The notes under the pieces are model-generated. The model searched no databases, was not told where the DNA came from, and saw only the letters and a program-made list of their open reading frames with translations. A stretch of DNA of 64,000 nucleotides from Oscarella lobularis (lineage: Eukaryota > Porifera > Homoscleromorpha > Homosclerophorida > Oscarellidae), in assembly GCF_947507565.1 (NCBI RefSeq), contig NC_089185.1, forward strand, positions 1,488,001-1,552,000, in the 5' to 3' direction. Below, piece by piece: positions 33,334 to 46,081 of this stretch. Position 1 is the first letter of the stretch, and each line of letters opens with the position of its first letter. A program made the translations under genes and the position numbers.

Positions 33334-35878
33334 TTACATCGGTAAAATCGCGACAGATTTTTCCATTAGACCTACGAGTCCTCGAGTGGTTTCGTTCTCC
33401 GAGAGTGATGATGATTTCATGATTTTTTGTACAAGTCGAATTTTTTCAACATCATTCACTTTCAAACACACCTGTCACAAAAACAAGGCTTTGATTTTCT
33501 CTTTTCCTGAAACGTGTCTAGACCAACCTGATAAAGAGCATTGAAAGTATCAATATTTGGCTGAAGTTCAAGCTTTGGAAATAAAGCAAGAAAATAAAAG
33601 GCTCGATCTGCATGCCCACACTTCTCACAGCACAACAGCAATTTGTTCATTGTGTCAAGTCGCGGCTTGACTCTAGGAGACTTGAAGAAAAAAAGATTCA
33701 ATTAGGTTCCCTTCCCTCTCAACTTCCAGCACATACATATCTAAGAAGCATTCTCCACGTTCTATAGATGGCAGCATGTGCTGCTCGTTCCGTGTTTGCA
33801 CCACGGCAAGCATCTACCAGAATAGCAAACGTTTCGGAATCAGGAGATACGTCCTCTTGCCACATGGCTTTGAAATAAGTAAACAGGAATGGTAAGTTGC
33901 TGGGCCCAGCCTGAAACACAGGAACTTTATGAAAGAGACGCTGTGCTTGGAGATGTGGACATACTTTGATCAGTGCGTAAAAAAGAGCATTGTAAGACTC
34001 AGTTGTGTGTTGAATTTCGTGCTTCTGCATGTACTACGACGAGTTTGCGCGTCATGGCGACGCCGCAGAGAAAACGCATCAACTCGTCGCTTACCTTGGC
34101 CACATTCATAATATATTCCGTGAAATCTGACTCTGCTTCCGGAGTCCTTTTGAACGTGATCGGAAAACGAAGAAGCTTCTCACACAGTTCTAAATTTAGT
34201 TTCAGTCCAATCAGATGTAGCAGGCGTGTGCTCGATTGAAAGCCCTAAAACAAAAACGTCTCTTATCTAGTTAGGTCTCCATATTTTATTTAATTAGCTC
34301 ATGCTGGCACCTGAGCTGCTCTGCTTGCATCCTGAATCCAACGCGTCCACGTGAAAAACGACGACAATTGCGGCTTCTGACTTATTGCATCGAGATTTTT
34401 CAAGACCTTTTCAGCATCTTTGTAGTAATCGGGGCAACTGATAGCCAAATACAAAGCCGCCTAAATCCTCACAAAAATGCAGGCGACAAAGACGCTAAAA
34501 AACAGATGACGTACCTCAAATGTTGATGCGTCTGGATAACTGCAGTGGGTTTTCATCTCTTTGTAGATGTTGACGCTAATAAGCCACCTTGCTGATGGGT
34601 GATCTAATGCGGAGAGTGGCATTTCGTATAGCATTCCCTTTAGGAGTAAGAGCGCATTGCAACGTCTCGGGAGATCGCTTCGATTCGAAGAATACTCAAA
34701 CCCCACAGCTTCTCCAATCTAGCACAAAAAAGTATAGTGGAATCGTCTAATTACGGAATATTACCATGGACGCTCGCATTGGATCTCTTGCTTTTACACA
34801 CGCCTCCAAGAAGGTGACAAAAGCGGAAGACAACGGAGATACCAAGCGAAGGCTGACGCCCCTTAGACGACATTGTAAGTCGTTATTGTCAGTTTTATTA
34901 CCAAGGAGATCTTACAATGATTTCTGTAGCATTGCTTCTGCCTCGGCTAAGCATCCAACCAAAGATAGGGCAGTTATTAGACTCGCCTTTGTTTCGACGT
35001 CAGGTACAGAATCTACATTTGCCTAAAATTGATCATTTCACTTTTAGTGATATAAGATGACGCAACCGTCACACATACTGCACTGAGTAAAGCGTCTTTT
35101 CGTCCCAAGTGACCTAACGCCTTTCGAGAAAAGAATAATTAATCAGAATTATTTAAATCTCTTTTAGTCATTAGATAATTTCACCATTAAGTAAGGAGAT
35201 GTAAGAATTTGTTTGTCATGCTCAAGTGGAAACCAATGAACGGCTTTCCTATACAGCTGCAACGCCTCTTCGGCCTTTCCTTCCGAAATGCAATCGTCCA
35301 TAACACAACTCACAATCTAAAGAGTATAAAATCAAACACTTTTCAATCACTTTCAAAGTACCTACTTCCGGTCTAAGAATTTCTTTCTTGGATTCAAGAA
35401 ATCCAATGCCTTCTTCTATGTCTCCTCCTCCAATCTTTCCTCTTGCGATCAATTGAACCGATTCCAAATCAAATCTACATCCGACTCGATTCATATCTCC
35501 AACTATTTCGTTCAAAACGTCCGCATTCCCAGTCTCGCAGCACAAACCGAGAAGAACGTTATAGGCGTCGGTCGAGGGAAGTTGACCCGATTTCTTTGCG
35601 TCTAAGAGGGCTCTGTACGCTTCCCAATGACGTCCCTGTCTAATGACAGATATCTCCGTAACGTTCCTCCACTTCAAGAGCTCTTGCCTTATCGACGATT
35701 TCATCAACGACGCCAAGTCGTAGGCTTCCTCATTTGGATTCATGTGGTACTTATACCATCTTCTCTGCGGATTTTGGAGTCTCATTTTCATGAAATTGGC
35801 CGCACAACACGGTGAGATTATTGTTGCTGCCCATCTCGTGCCGAGCAGTCGTTTTTGCACTCGCAAGACCAACGTCAT
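33334..35878 (-). CDS. Pentatricopeptide-repeat (PPR) protein, probably mitochondrial
   Basis: The first exon starts MTLVLRVQKRLLGTRWAATI, an arginine-rich, acid-poor start fitting a mitochondrial presequence. PPR-like helical pairs follow across about nine exons: STDAYNVLLGLCCETGNADV, TESYNALFYALIKVCPHLQA, PDSETFAILVDACRGANTER and PRLDTMNKLLLCCEKCGHAD. The frame ends VAILPM at 33334. Animal PPR proteins (PTCD1-3, LRPPRC, MRPS39) act in mitochondrial RNA metabolism or translation. I could not decide which, if any, is the orthologue; overall length (roughly 620-650 residues) is near PTCD3. An AATAAA lies 5 bp after the stop. Confidence 0.75.
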
Positions 35879-36109
35879 AGTTTGCTAGGACTGTACGCTT
35901 AGGTAAAACTACCGAATAATCATGCTAAGCCTGGGCATGGCCTGGCCTGGCTAAGCTAAGGAGTTATCCGGGACGTTGTGCCCATGTGCACCCCAAAAAT
36001 TCGGTGTAAACGAAAAACGGTGAGATTGCAACTGAAAAATTATTAACATAGTATTAATTAAACCCTTAACAAATCTTACGTACGGTAGCTAACTAAGTGG
36101 ATGTCAGTA

Positions 36110-39100
36110 TTAGTCATCGTATTCATTTACGAGAAAGTGATAGAAAAATGCTGCCTTTTTATTGTTCACTTGTTGCTGCTGCTTTTTTCGCGTCGCAACC
36201 GTTTGATTGTGGGGAGCGCGAATACAGACTGATCCAAAGATGGTAGCTGAAACGTATTAGTTTCTAGAAACACAACGACGCAGGGACTGACTACTACTCA
36301 CCCAGGGTCTTGGCCGTTTGCTTATTAGCGTGAGTGTGCTTGAGAAGCTCCCTAAGAAAGGCAGCCAAATACTTGAAGAGATCTCTATGGACTGTAGGAA
36401 TCCGTGTCAGCAACTAAAAAATAATATTGTCAAGCATGTATTGACTGGAAGAATCAGTTCACCTGCTTGCAAAGCGTGAAATTATTGCAACACTCCAAGC
36501 ACTTCTGATAATAATCATATGGGATGATCGGTTGAGGAAGCGCTTCCAAAAAAAGTAGCAAGGCTTCCGCAACAGAGTGCACAGATTGCTCTAAAAAAAT
36601 GGCCCATTTGAAACTAACATTGAACGGCGCGGTTAGTTTGCAGCTATACTTATTGTGTCCATTCCTGTATCGAGTACACTAACAACTCGCCCAACTTCAT
36701 TTTTTAAACCGGCCTGAGTGAAAAGATCTTCCTGCAAATAAAAGACAATCGTCACTGAGTTGATTTTCTGGTTCACTACTCACCGTCTCTCTAGCATTGA
36801 CTGAGAGATAATCGACCATGAGCCACACTTCTTTGGGCACAGAAAAGGGCGATAACGAATCGACAGACTCGTCCTGATGATCAATTAATTTCGCGACGGG
36901 AACGTCGCGAACGAATCGATGCATTCCAACGAGCTGCTCCAAAGACATCCCAAAACACGTTGGAATAAAGTTTCCGCGAACAGTAATCTGATATAACGTA
37001 AAGAGGTCATACTTATGAGATCTCTCTTCTTTCTTCTCTTACAAAGGAATCGGCACCGTTTTCAACGTGAAAGACGAGTATGTCCTCCAATTTTTCTTCA
37101 CCGCTGTTCAAAGCGGAAAGAGAATATTTGTCAATGTCAACGGTTATAGTGACTCTTTCTTCGCTCTCTGAACAAAGTGTCACGCAAAGTAGCCGTCTTC
37201 TTTAATAGAGAACTGCTGTGATTTACCTGGACTAATGAATCCAGATTCGGGTTTCACTTTAACCCAGCTCTTGCAAATGGAGTCACCGTGAGGAGGAGGT
37301 TTGAACATGAAGTCAGCGTGACTCTAACAGGAAAAAAAAACGAAATAGGTTCAAAGCTCATACAATTTTAACTTGTTCTGACCTGCCCGACGTTTCTGAT
37401 GATTAGTTCATGTACTTGTTTGTCACAAAATTTGACGTCTTTAAAAACAAACTGAAGGGCAAGAGTTTTTACCAATCTCAAAGTTTTTCTATAATTCACC
37501 TCAAGCGTGTTCAACTTCACAACAGGTTTCAGCTCATTTTCAAATTTGTCCATTTCCAAGTGAAGCTCGGCCAGCACGGCCCCCTTCCTTCCTGTATCAA
37601 CGACTTTGATCTACGCAACTTTACAAATAGCCATCTTCCTTCACTATCCCATGAAATCTACGCTTACATCGACGTCAAACATTGCACTGACAGGTTTGTG
37701 ATCGCTCGTCTGCAATTCCATGTGACTGCGATACTCCCTGTCGTGAACGCCACGCCCTTTCCAAAGAACGCGATCACACCACGCGGGAGCGCGATTCTTC
37801 TCGCTAAATTGAATCAAAGTTTAGAGGATGCCTATGGCTTTGTTTTTGTTTCTCACCTGCTGTCCCATTCATTTGTCCCTGGATTGTATTTATAGGTAGG
37901 TCGAAAGCGAATTTTTGCTTCTGAAAAACCGGGAAAGACGTTTTGAAGTTGCATCTGTGCTTTTAGCTAACGAAGATATACGCGAGATCCGTCAGCTAAT
38001 ACTGTAATCGTTTGCAATTGACTTACCTGATCATGTAAGAATAATTCCTCAAATCGCTCACTAATGGCCATCTCTCGAAATTTGGATTCCGTCGTTGAGC
38101 TCGTTGGCGAAAGACGATAATTGAGGTCTCCCATCCAGAACAGGATGCTAGCAATCAATAAGCCATCAAAACAAATAATTATTGATTTATGCTTTTCTAG
38201 TAGTATACTCGTGATTCAGAACGGAACGCGATTCCGTGAACGTAATCTTGTTGCAAATATCATGAAAATCCTGATTTCGCCTTTCAACCTCTTCGGTGTG
38301 AGCAGCTAAGTGCGAATTGACAAAGCAGATTGACGTATTGTGAACGTTGAACCGAATGGCGACGCCCCCTTTGTTCCCCTGAAAGAAAATCCCTAACAAT
38401 AAGACAATCAACACACATAAGCTCTTCTCACCATCATTCCTAATATTCCCGTTCCTTGAGCTTCGGCTTGGACATCACTGATATCTTTTTTCAATTCTTC
38501 TTTCACGTAAACTAATAGCAGCATTCCAACGAGACGTATGGATCTCAACTGTGAAATATGATGATATCACATCTAATTAGACTTCAAGATTCTATATAGA
38601 CCTTATAGTAATTCCTCCGATACGCTTGCTGCAAGCTTATATCAACTTTTCTCGTCCAGTCATCCTCGCGGCTCGATTCGCCCCAGAAAAAAGCCTCAGC
38701 ACTCAAATCCAATTCCTGGAAACTAAAAAAGACAGGAAATGCTGGACGAGTGAGCCCAAGTAGGCGCCTGCTGACCCACCCGATTCCCAAAATGTCTGGC
38801 GCTTCTTTACTCCCTTCAAACCATTCATACAGAGATTCCGGTGACGTTTGTCCATTCACGTTCCACGTCCCACACAATACTCTAATTTTTTAGAAAACGT
38901 TAACTTTCAATTATTTTAATCACCACATCTTCTTACCTGTGCGCTTTATTGTCAGTATATTCTGTTTCTCTGGCTTTGAGCCGACTTCCAATGTAGCTAC
39001 TTCCTTGCCGAAGTCGACGAACATGTTTCAATCCTTTCTCTACTGCTGTATCAGTAGAAGAAAGAGAAGACACTTTCAGATTCGCTACACCCTCAGGTTC

Positions 39101-40144
39101 TGTAAATACATTAGTCACCATTAATAAAAGTAGAAATGATTTCTCATACTTGCAATAGGCGTAACCCATTCATCCCCTGACTGCTTCTTTCCAACTCCAA
39201 GTATACTAAGAGGCCACCCAGGTTCTCCGCCCATCTCCCACGTGCTCTCTAACTGTTCCAATGCTTTCTGCTCATCCAAATTGGAGGAGGACGCCGGCGC
39301 ATCAAAATCCACCAGTGTTCCAACTGGAGGATCAACGCCCGCACTTCCTCCTCGTCTTGCTTTATACTGTGAAAGCCATTGAAATGATCCGCTGATTCCG
39401 CTGGCTCTTTCTAGAAGCACGAATTCATACTAGTGAGTCATTTGGATTTGTAGTGAGATACGCACGAGCTGTGGATGCTGCCACAATGATTTCAAGAAAT
39501 CTTGCTGAGTCTGTATTAGAGGGTAGTTCAAAAGAAAGTGCGTGGCCTTCGTCAGTTGTCAGGTCGACGGTCATATCTAGGTCTAGAAAACGCTGTAAAT
39601 CGATGAACACTTATGTACAACAGCGACGTACTGGTCTGAAAGTGTCGAGACGAATCTTAGCGGAAGAGATAGAGATTCAGAACTGAAGACAAATATAGAC
39701 AGCCCCCAAACCTTTTCTCAGTCTCGCTCCGAAATTGCGCGTGATAGGAATAGCTCTTTGTAAGAAAACTCTCTCGTTCTGCAGACCCGACGTGTCGAAT
39801 AGAAAAACACTAGTGCCGAGAACTACGTAGAAATGGTTCTGAGAGGACAAGTGCTTACGATTGCTCGTCGCCGTGACTGACAACTGTAAATAGAACGGGA
39901 ACGCGCACGTCGCCGTCGACCAGACTGCATTGGATCGCCTGGCGGAAAGAGGATAGTCGGCGCGCCTGGAAAGGGACCCCAGTCACCAACGTACCGCTCG
40001 ACACGCATCGCCAGGATTCAGAAGCGATTGCACCCGCGAAAGAGTCTCCATGCACGAGTTTACGCCGTCTACAACGGATTCAAATGAAAAACAACGGATG
40101 GCAATATCCCGGATCCCCTTGACTGTCCAAATACACTCAAACAT
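36110..40144 (-). CDS. OCRL/INPP5B: OCRL/INPP5B-type inositol polyphosphate 5-phosphatase
   Basis: Domains in order: an N-terminal PH-like part ([29 protein letters not shown]), the 5-phosphatase ([95 protein letters not shown]), an ASH domain ([39 protein letters not shown]), and a RhoGAP-like domain ([59 protein letters not shown]), ending at 36110. The family removes the 5-phosphate of PI(4,5)P2 on Golgi, endosome and cilium membranes. The RhoGAP part lacks an obvious arginine finger, as in the human proteins. About 18 short exons. One gene here seems to stand for both vertebrate paralogues. The start at 40144 is the first ATG after TRIR. Confidence 0.93.
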
Positions 40145-40208
40145 GTTCCTCAATTAAAAAACCGTGAATTCATATGTACAGAGCATTTTCTATTCCCAGG
40201 GATCTTCT

Positions 40209-40875
40209 TCATTTGACGAGAGGCCGCTTGTGAGGTGTGTCATCAGAACAACTCATTGCCTTGTATTTCTCAACTTCGGCCATGTACGCTTTCCAAGCGT
40301 CAGGCTTGTCACGGTGATCCTACAAGTGCGTTACCTCCCACCATTAGATTATCAGCCATGTGCCCAAACCCCTCCCCAAGTAATTAATTAATTATTTAAT
40401 TAATACAACGATTTCCCCATTTCTGCCGACCTCCTCGTCTTTCTCTTTCTTCTTTTTCGACGGCGGCGGCGGCGGCTTAGCTTTCATTAGCGACTTTCTT
40501 TTTCCCTAAACATTGACTCCCGTATCAATATCGGGACCCCATTCGGGGGTTCCGCGCCGTTCCCGCCCACCACACGAAAATCGTCGCGATTTTCAGCGCT
40601 CACACCTTTAGTCCTCCCATGAAACTCGCTACAAAGTTTTGGGCCTCCGCTTGAGCGGCCTCTTCTTTCCGTTCCGTCTCTGCAGTGGCGGTGGCCGACT
40701 TAGGTTCTTTCCTCTTTCCTTTTTTCTCTTCGAGCGTCTTCGTTTCTTCCATTTTCTTTTTGAATTGTTCAAGAAAACTTCCATCGTTAGCAAATGCATT
40801 CGAAACGGGCTTCTTTTCGTCTTCATCGCCCTTTGATTCGTTTTTATCCCTTTGTTTGTCTCCTGTGGTCGCCAT
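40209..40875 (-). CDS. TRIR: TRIR (C19orf43) homologue, small basic RNase-like protein
   Basis: Starts MATTGDKQRDKNESKGDED; the conserved block NAFANDGSFLEQFKKKMEE matches human TRIR (LFANDGSFLELFKRKMEE). A lysine-rich middle exon follows (KAKPPPPPSKKKKEKDEE), and the last exon reads KPDAWKAYMAEVEKYKAMSC and ends HKRPLVK, as in human (…RPLVK). Three exons, about 150-160 residues. In vertebrates the protein was reported to bind telomerase RNA and have exonuclease activity; this is family knowledge. Its stop lies 64 bp before the OCRL/INPP5B start on the same strand, with no AATAAA between. Confidence 0.9.
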
Positions 40876-41304
40876 CTTAAGAGTCCCGGAATGACGAAGA
40901 GCCCCGTACAACCGTAATGACGTCAGGAACTGCATGTGTGGCAAAGACGCAACAAGTCAGTGTAATCTACTAATTTGAAACGATCAGTTAGCTAAAGTAA
41001 TTTTTCCGTACATTTGAAACGCAGTGACGTGCTGAAATGCGATTCTCAGAAATTTCAGAGACCACTGCACAAAATCAGTTGAAATCAAGACTTGCCGCTA
41101 CAGTATCTCTATCAAAAGCGAAGCGGATTGCTTTGGAAAGTCGGGTCCTCCGGCCCCCTTGAATCACTTGATCAGTTGATTTACAAGTGACAGTAACTTG
41201 TTTTGCTTTCTACAGGCGCACTAAACGAATACATTCACGTTATAACGCACATAAATAGTTTTATTTTTTAATTTCAAAAAACTAAAAACTAAAAGACAAT
41301 TACG
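40876..41304. other. Intergenic, about 430 bp
   Basis: Between the TRIR start and the stop of the otopetrin-like gene, both minus strand; should hold the TRIR promoter and the otopetrin-like 3' end. No gene or clear motif beyond an AT-rich tract near 41255-41300. Confidence 0.5.
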
Positions 41305-43001
41305 TTATGTCCAACTGATCATTGTACTAAGATTTTCAAAAGCTAAAATGACTCCACTCAGGCGAAAGTCTACAACGAGTGAAAACGATCCGTGCAAAAA
41401 AGGAGAGTGATGAATATGCGGATCAAATTCTTCCTGCACAAGATTAACTCCAAGCTGACTCATAAATGTGAATAACAAGAAAAAGCAGAGAATAGCTCTG
41501 CATTTGTACCACTTGAAATAATTTTCCTTTTGACTTACTGCAAAAAGCACAGTCGAAGCAATCTGCAGAAGGCAAGCAAAAATTTCACACACTGCTGTTG
41601 CCATTTCCGAAGCTGTTGTTGAGTCTTTTGAAGACGATTGCCAAATGCTATGCACGATTATAGCGCCTGAATAGTAGACAAGAGCACCAAGACCAAAGAC
41701 TAAAAAGGCTCCCGCTTCCAGGTCTTCCCTAACGTGATGCCAAAATCTATGGAGATTTTTGAAGTAACGGCTATTTGCTTTTAGAACAAGACAACACAGA
41801 ACAATGGCAGCTACAGCGAGTCCTAAGCTCGGGCCATATTTCTGCTTTTTGAAATTTTTTCCTGCAACCAGTTTGATATTACCATGGTGAAGTACTTCGT
41901 CGCAGGCCTTCTCTGGTGGTTCAAGTAGGTTACTCTGAGCAAAAGAAAGTCCTAAAACAATGACGAACAGAAACACAGCAAAAGCCAAAAGATTAGTAGC
42001 CATTTCCTTTAGTTCAGATTCTGGCACTTCTTTCAACTTTGTCAGGCTATCAGAAATTGAGCCATACTTTTTATAACCTTTTGACTCAATTTCTGCTTTC
42101 TTTTTAACGTTTATCATGGCAAGAGAAGCCAAAGTTGAAAAAGATAGAAAAAAGAAGAATGTAATTGCCATTCTGAATAGAGGGCGAAAATTATTCCAAA
42201 CTCCCTCTGAAACTACTAGGGCATTAGAAGGTTCTCTAAGACAAGCAGTGTTGACTATCGCTTCTATCCAACTGCAAAAATCTGACAGGCTTACGTAATA
42301 CAAGCCAACCTTGAACAGGTTTGAAAAGTTCCTCTTTCGGTAGAAAAGCCGTCGAATTTCAAATGTCAAATAACAAACTAGATGGAGTATTGCAATTGAG
42401 TTTAATTAATAATAGGCTACCATGCATCTGTACCTTGAATTGAAATGCTTAGCAAACATGACCAAGAAGAAAAACAGTGAGCATATGTGTCAATTTTCAT
42501 AAACGAGGAGTCGCATTTCATAGCACTTTCATAGCCAATGTACTTGTATATTGCAGACAGAATTCCAAAAGGAAAAATCAGTGCTAAGGTTCTCAATTTT
42601 CCGTGATACTCTTCTTTCCTTATCTCTTGACCAATCAAAGGCGTGGAGATGCCCACGTTTCCATCTGAGTAGGTTCTTTCACCATTGCAGAACGCGGAAA
42701 CCCATAACAACAGAGTGACCAAGAATGTTATGCAATGGAAGGAACCTGACACTAAGTATAGCGGTAAACTTCTGCTCGAGAAAAACTTCCCTTGTTGCGC
42801 TCCATTAGGAAGTTCGCTGTGATTCCTTGAACATGCTTGCCAAACTACTTCGGAGTTGTTGAAAATCTCGCAGTGAGTCTTGCTGGGATTATCTGTGATA
42901 TCCCCACAGTAACTGCCTGCATACTTGTTAGCAAAAAACAGAACACTGCAGCAGCGCACCAGAAATAGAAAAACGACCATGACAACGAATTTTGCCTTCA
43001 T
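41305..43001 (-). CDS. Otopetrin-like multi-pass membrane protein, paralogue 1
   Basis: Two exons (43001 to about 42430, and about 42376 to 41305) joined in phase 1 give about 550 residues with roughly ten hydrophobic helices. Landmarks: MVVFLFLVRCCSVLFFANKY, KLRTLALIFPFGILSAIYKY, WIEAIVNTACLREPSNALVV, VWNNFRPLFRMAITFFFFLS, FLVFGLGALVYYSG and VVDFRLSGVILAFENL. The helix spacing, the G-x-G-x-x-x-Y helices and the final F-R-x-S-x-x-x-x-E segment recall otopetrin proton channels, but I rate this as a resemblance only. Its neighbour at 43373-45052 is a clear paralogue with the same intron position and phase. Confidence 0.7.
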
Positions 43002-43078
43002 GATCGAGGCTGAGCGCGATGTTCGGCTTTTGCTATAGCTTCTCTGCCGTAAATCCTTCCGGTTCTAGGGAACTTGAA

Positions 43079-43210
43079 TGATTGATGACTAATCGCGGGG
43101 ACTCGGGGATAACACAGGGAATTGATGTCATTACGATGCAATGCCTGATTGATGAATAATCGGGGACTCGGGGATAACACAGGGAATTGATGTCATTACG
43201 ATGCAATGCA
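43079..43210. repeat. Direct duplication of about 66 bp between the divergent paralogues
   Basis: Two head-to-tail copies (43079-43145 and 43146-43210), nearly identical through GGGACTCGGGGATAACACAG and GATGTCATTACGATGCAATG. They lie in the shared 371-bp promoter region of the otopetrin-like pair. Confidence 0.95.
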
Positions 43211-43372
43211 TGAGCAATTTAAACGCGCTATAGGGCGTGTTCAAGTCCAAAAATTTTCCCAGTCCCCAAGAATTAGAGTCCCCGCACTGTATTCCGGCAC
43301 TCATTCATAGCGCGTATAAGCGTTTTGCAGACAAACGTGAGCAGGCAGCTGTCCTGTTAGCACTACTAGCTT

Positions 43373-45052
43373 ATGGACAATCGGTCCCACTCGATCTTTC
43401 TCCGTATGTTGCAAGCAGGAATTTTCCTCCTAGTTGCTGGTGGAACATATTTCTTCTTTTTCCTGTTTCTCGCAAATCGATACGCATCAGAATGCGGCTC
43501 TTTGTCAGATTCCTCTAGCAAAAGCCACTGCCGAATGGTCAATATTGCAGGCAATGAAACGGTCCCACTAGTTTGGCAAACATGTGACCCAACGAAAACT
43601 CCTGTTGGCGCTCAGCCAGGAAGCATTTTGACCAGAAGTTCTCCGTTCTACTGGGCATCAAGTATTTTTCACTCGACTTCCGTTCTGTGTGTTCTTCTAC
43701 TATGGGCACGTAGACCTTTGACTCAAAGCGAAGAAAAACCCGATTCAGCAAGGAGCGTGTTTCACAGTAAATTGAGAGTTTTATTTCTCATCTTCGTTTT
43801 CGGTATAGTTTCGGTGATGTACAAAACATTTGTTGTCATTAAAGTTTTTGAGAAGTGCCCTCCATCTCGTGAAAATAAAATTCCAGTGGCGTTTAGTCTA
43901 ATTAGCGGAATGGTGGATAAACTAATGCAAAGTATGAATTCCTAGGATTTCTTTGTCGATGCAAATAATTAATTAAGTGATGTATTTCTAGCTTCTTATT
44001 TAGTGACTGAATTCAGACGACCATATACAAAAGGCTACTCATTTTCGTCGTTGACACGGTTTTTCATGCTTTTTGTTAGCTTAATGAATTTAATGCGGTG
44101 GTTGGAAACAATCGTCAATACGGCATGTCTAAATGATCGCGGAAACTCCTTAGTCGTGTCAGAAGGAGTTTGGGATCAACTCCGACCTCTATTCAGAATG
44201 GCCATTACATTCTTTTATATTCTGTCATTCACATCATTTCTATACTTGGCACGTTACAACTTCAAAAATGCTAGCGACACCCCGAAAGACGATGAGGAGG
44301 AAGAAACAGCAAAAAAGCACCACATGACAACAGTTCTTTTGTGTTTCGCAGTACCTTGTTCAATGATTGTCCTGGCAATCTCATTTAAGCAGAGAACGCT
44401 AGTGAACCCATTCAATCAAACATGCAGCGAAGTTCTTCACAAAACTAGCCCCGACCTTGTCGCAGGAGTAACTTTCAATGAGAATAAATCTGCTATTCGA
44501 ATTGGGTTGAGTGTTATGTCGTCCATTTTGTGTGGAGCTTTCATAATGTGTTACGTATATTTCCAGCTAAAATTCTCGTCAAAAAATTCTTTTGGTTTCT
44601 TTAGAGAAACGTTTCGCCACCTGAAAGATGATCCTGAAGTGGCAACGTTCTACCTTTTTGGGATGGGTGCTCTCATCCACTATATAAGTTCTGCAACTAT
44701 GCATTGCAAAGCTGATGAACTATCCACATCGAATATAGAAATCGCAAGCGCTTTCTTAGACTTAGTGGCGACTCTTCTTCAGATTATAACTTTGACTTAT
44801 ATTAAAGTTAAAGAACACGACACTCGGGTCTGGGGAATGTATGTAGGAAGAGTTTTGTTGTGTTTTGGAATACTTTTCGTATTCATTTCTCAAATGGGAG
44901 TCAATCTCGTCCAGGAAGCTTTTGACGTTCATCTTCATCAAGCTCATTTCCCATGGAGAATCTTACATGCCACCATTCCACTTGTGGTAGACTTTCGTCT
45001 AAGTGGACTAATTTTAACTTTTGAAGAGCTATGGGCCTTGCTAAATCGTTAG
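43373..45052 (+). CDS. Otopetrin-like multi-pass membrane protein, paralogue 2
   Basis: Exon 1 (43373 to about 43931) and exon 2 (about 43992-45052) join in phase 1, exactly as in the minus-strand paralogue. Matching landmarks: FLLVAGGTYFFFFLFLANRY, KLRVLFLIFVFGIVSVMYK, WLETIVNTACLNDRGNSLVV, VWDQLRPLFRMAITFFYILS, FYLFGMGALIHYIS, QMGVNLVQEAFDVHLHQAHF and VVDFRLSGLILTFEEL. Loops between helices differ most (acidic DDEEEE run at about 44290). About 540 residues. Same uncertain otopetrin resemblance as its partner. Confidence 0.72.
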
Positions 45053-46081
45053 GTATTGTTGAAAGCTGTTGTAAAGACTTTTTGTAAACTCTACTTCTGC
45101 ATGTCTACGATGCACTGCCTTTCCTTAGACAAACTGAAATATATTCGCGTACATTGTCGTGGCCTTCCTGTTGTCAATAGTGACGATATTGGGTAATGCA
45201 GCATTGCTTGACGCAACAAAGCAGTGCCATGTTCATTGTCTTGCCAATTGTGAAGCCATGCACAGAAGCACGCCCTTCAGATTGCATACAGGTAATTAAA
45301 CTGAGAGCGGAAGAGCTGTAGACTAGCTGTCCTTGACACTTTTTCAATTTAGCAGTCCTAAAAAAGATTGGACAATATTCCGTCTGTACATCACTGTGCA
45401 TATATACGCATCGATCGACAGAAGGTTGATGGCCTCTGTTCTCGACGGCCGGCTCTCACACGCGAACGTACTTCTCGTCAATCTCACGACCGGCGACCAA
45501 GACAGCTAGCTGGTGACAGGAAACGACCGCAGCACGGGCCCCGTCTTCACAGTAGCGATCGACCTCAGGCTACATGGATCCAGATGGATCTCGAGCGGGA
45601 CGCCAACGGCGGCGACAACAACGTTGTGCATGGTCGTCGACAGCCACTTGGAGGCGATCATTCGAATCGATCCGGCGACCGGCGATCGGACGATCTCGTG
45701 TCAGGCCAATCCGGGAGGCTTATAAATAATTGGGCATGTGCTAGAAACGCTTTCTGAATGTTCACGTTTTCTTCAGGATTTTCAGCTGTTCGGTTAACTT
45801 GCCCTTTCGGTCTGCTTGGTGTCGCGTCGCGTTTTGCAAAGCCTTTCCGTATTGACTACGCGTAAGTTATTGTAGACGGAGTGGTACGTCATGTAATGCA
45901 TGACAGGTAAGAAAAAGTAAAAAAAGTGCAAGAGGACGAAGGAAACAAGAAATTCAAAAAGCAGATATGTAATTTTGGCGATAGTCGTCCAGAATCACAA
46001 ACAGCAAATCCACTAGATAACATCAAATGAGTAACAAACAACAGAACTTGACACAGATTGGCAGTGACAGACACACAGTTT
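45053..46081. other. Intergenic with a beta-propeller-like remnant
   Basis: Carries the 3' region of the plus-strand otopetrin-like gene and, at 45434-45722, a broken coding remnant described separately. The remaining sequence (45730-46081) showed nothing recognisable. Confidence 0.5.
45434..45722 (+). pseudogene. Remnant of a beta-propeller-like coding segment
   Basis: In one frame the translation reads ASVLDGRLSHANVLLVNLTT then, after a TAG at about 45507, TGNDRSTGPVF, ATTTLCMVVDSHLEAIIRID and PATGDRTISC. The (V/I)D-P-A-T-G-D-R-T and VVDS-x-L-x-A-I motifs recur in six-bladed propeller proteins. One in-frame stop and no splice-consistent neighbours suggest a dead fragment. GC content is higher than nearby sequence. 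Confidence 0.4.
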
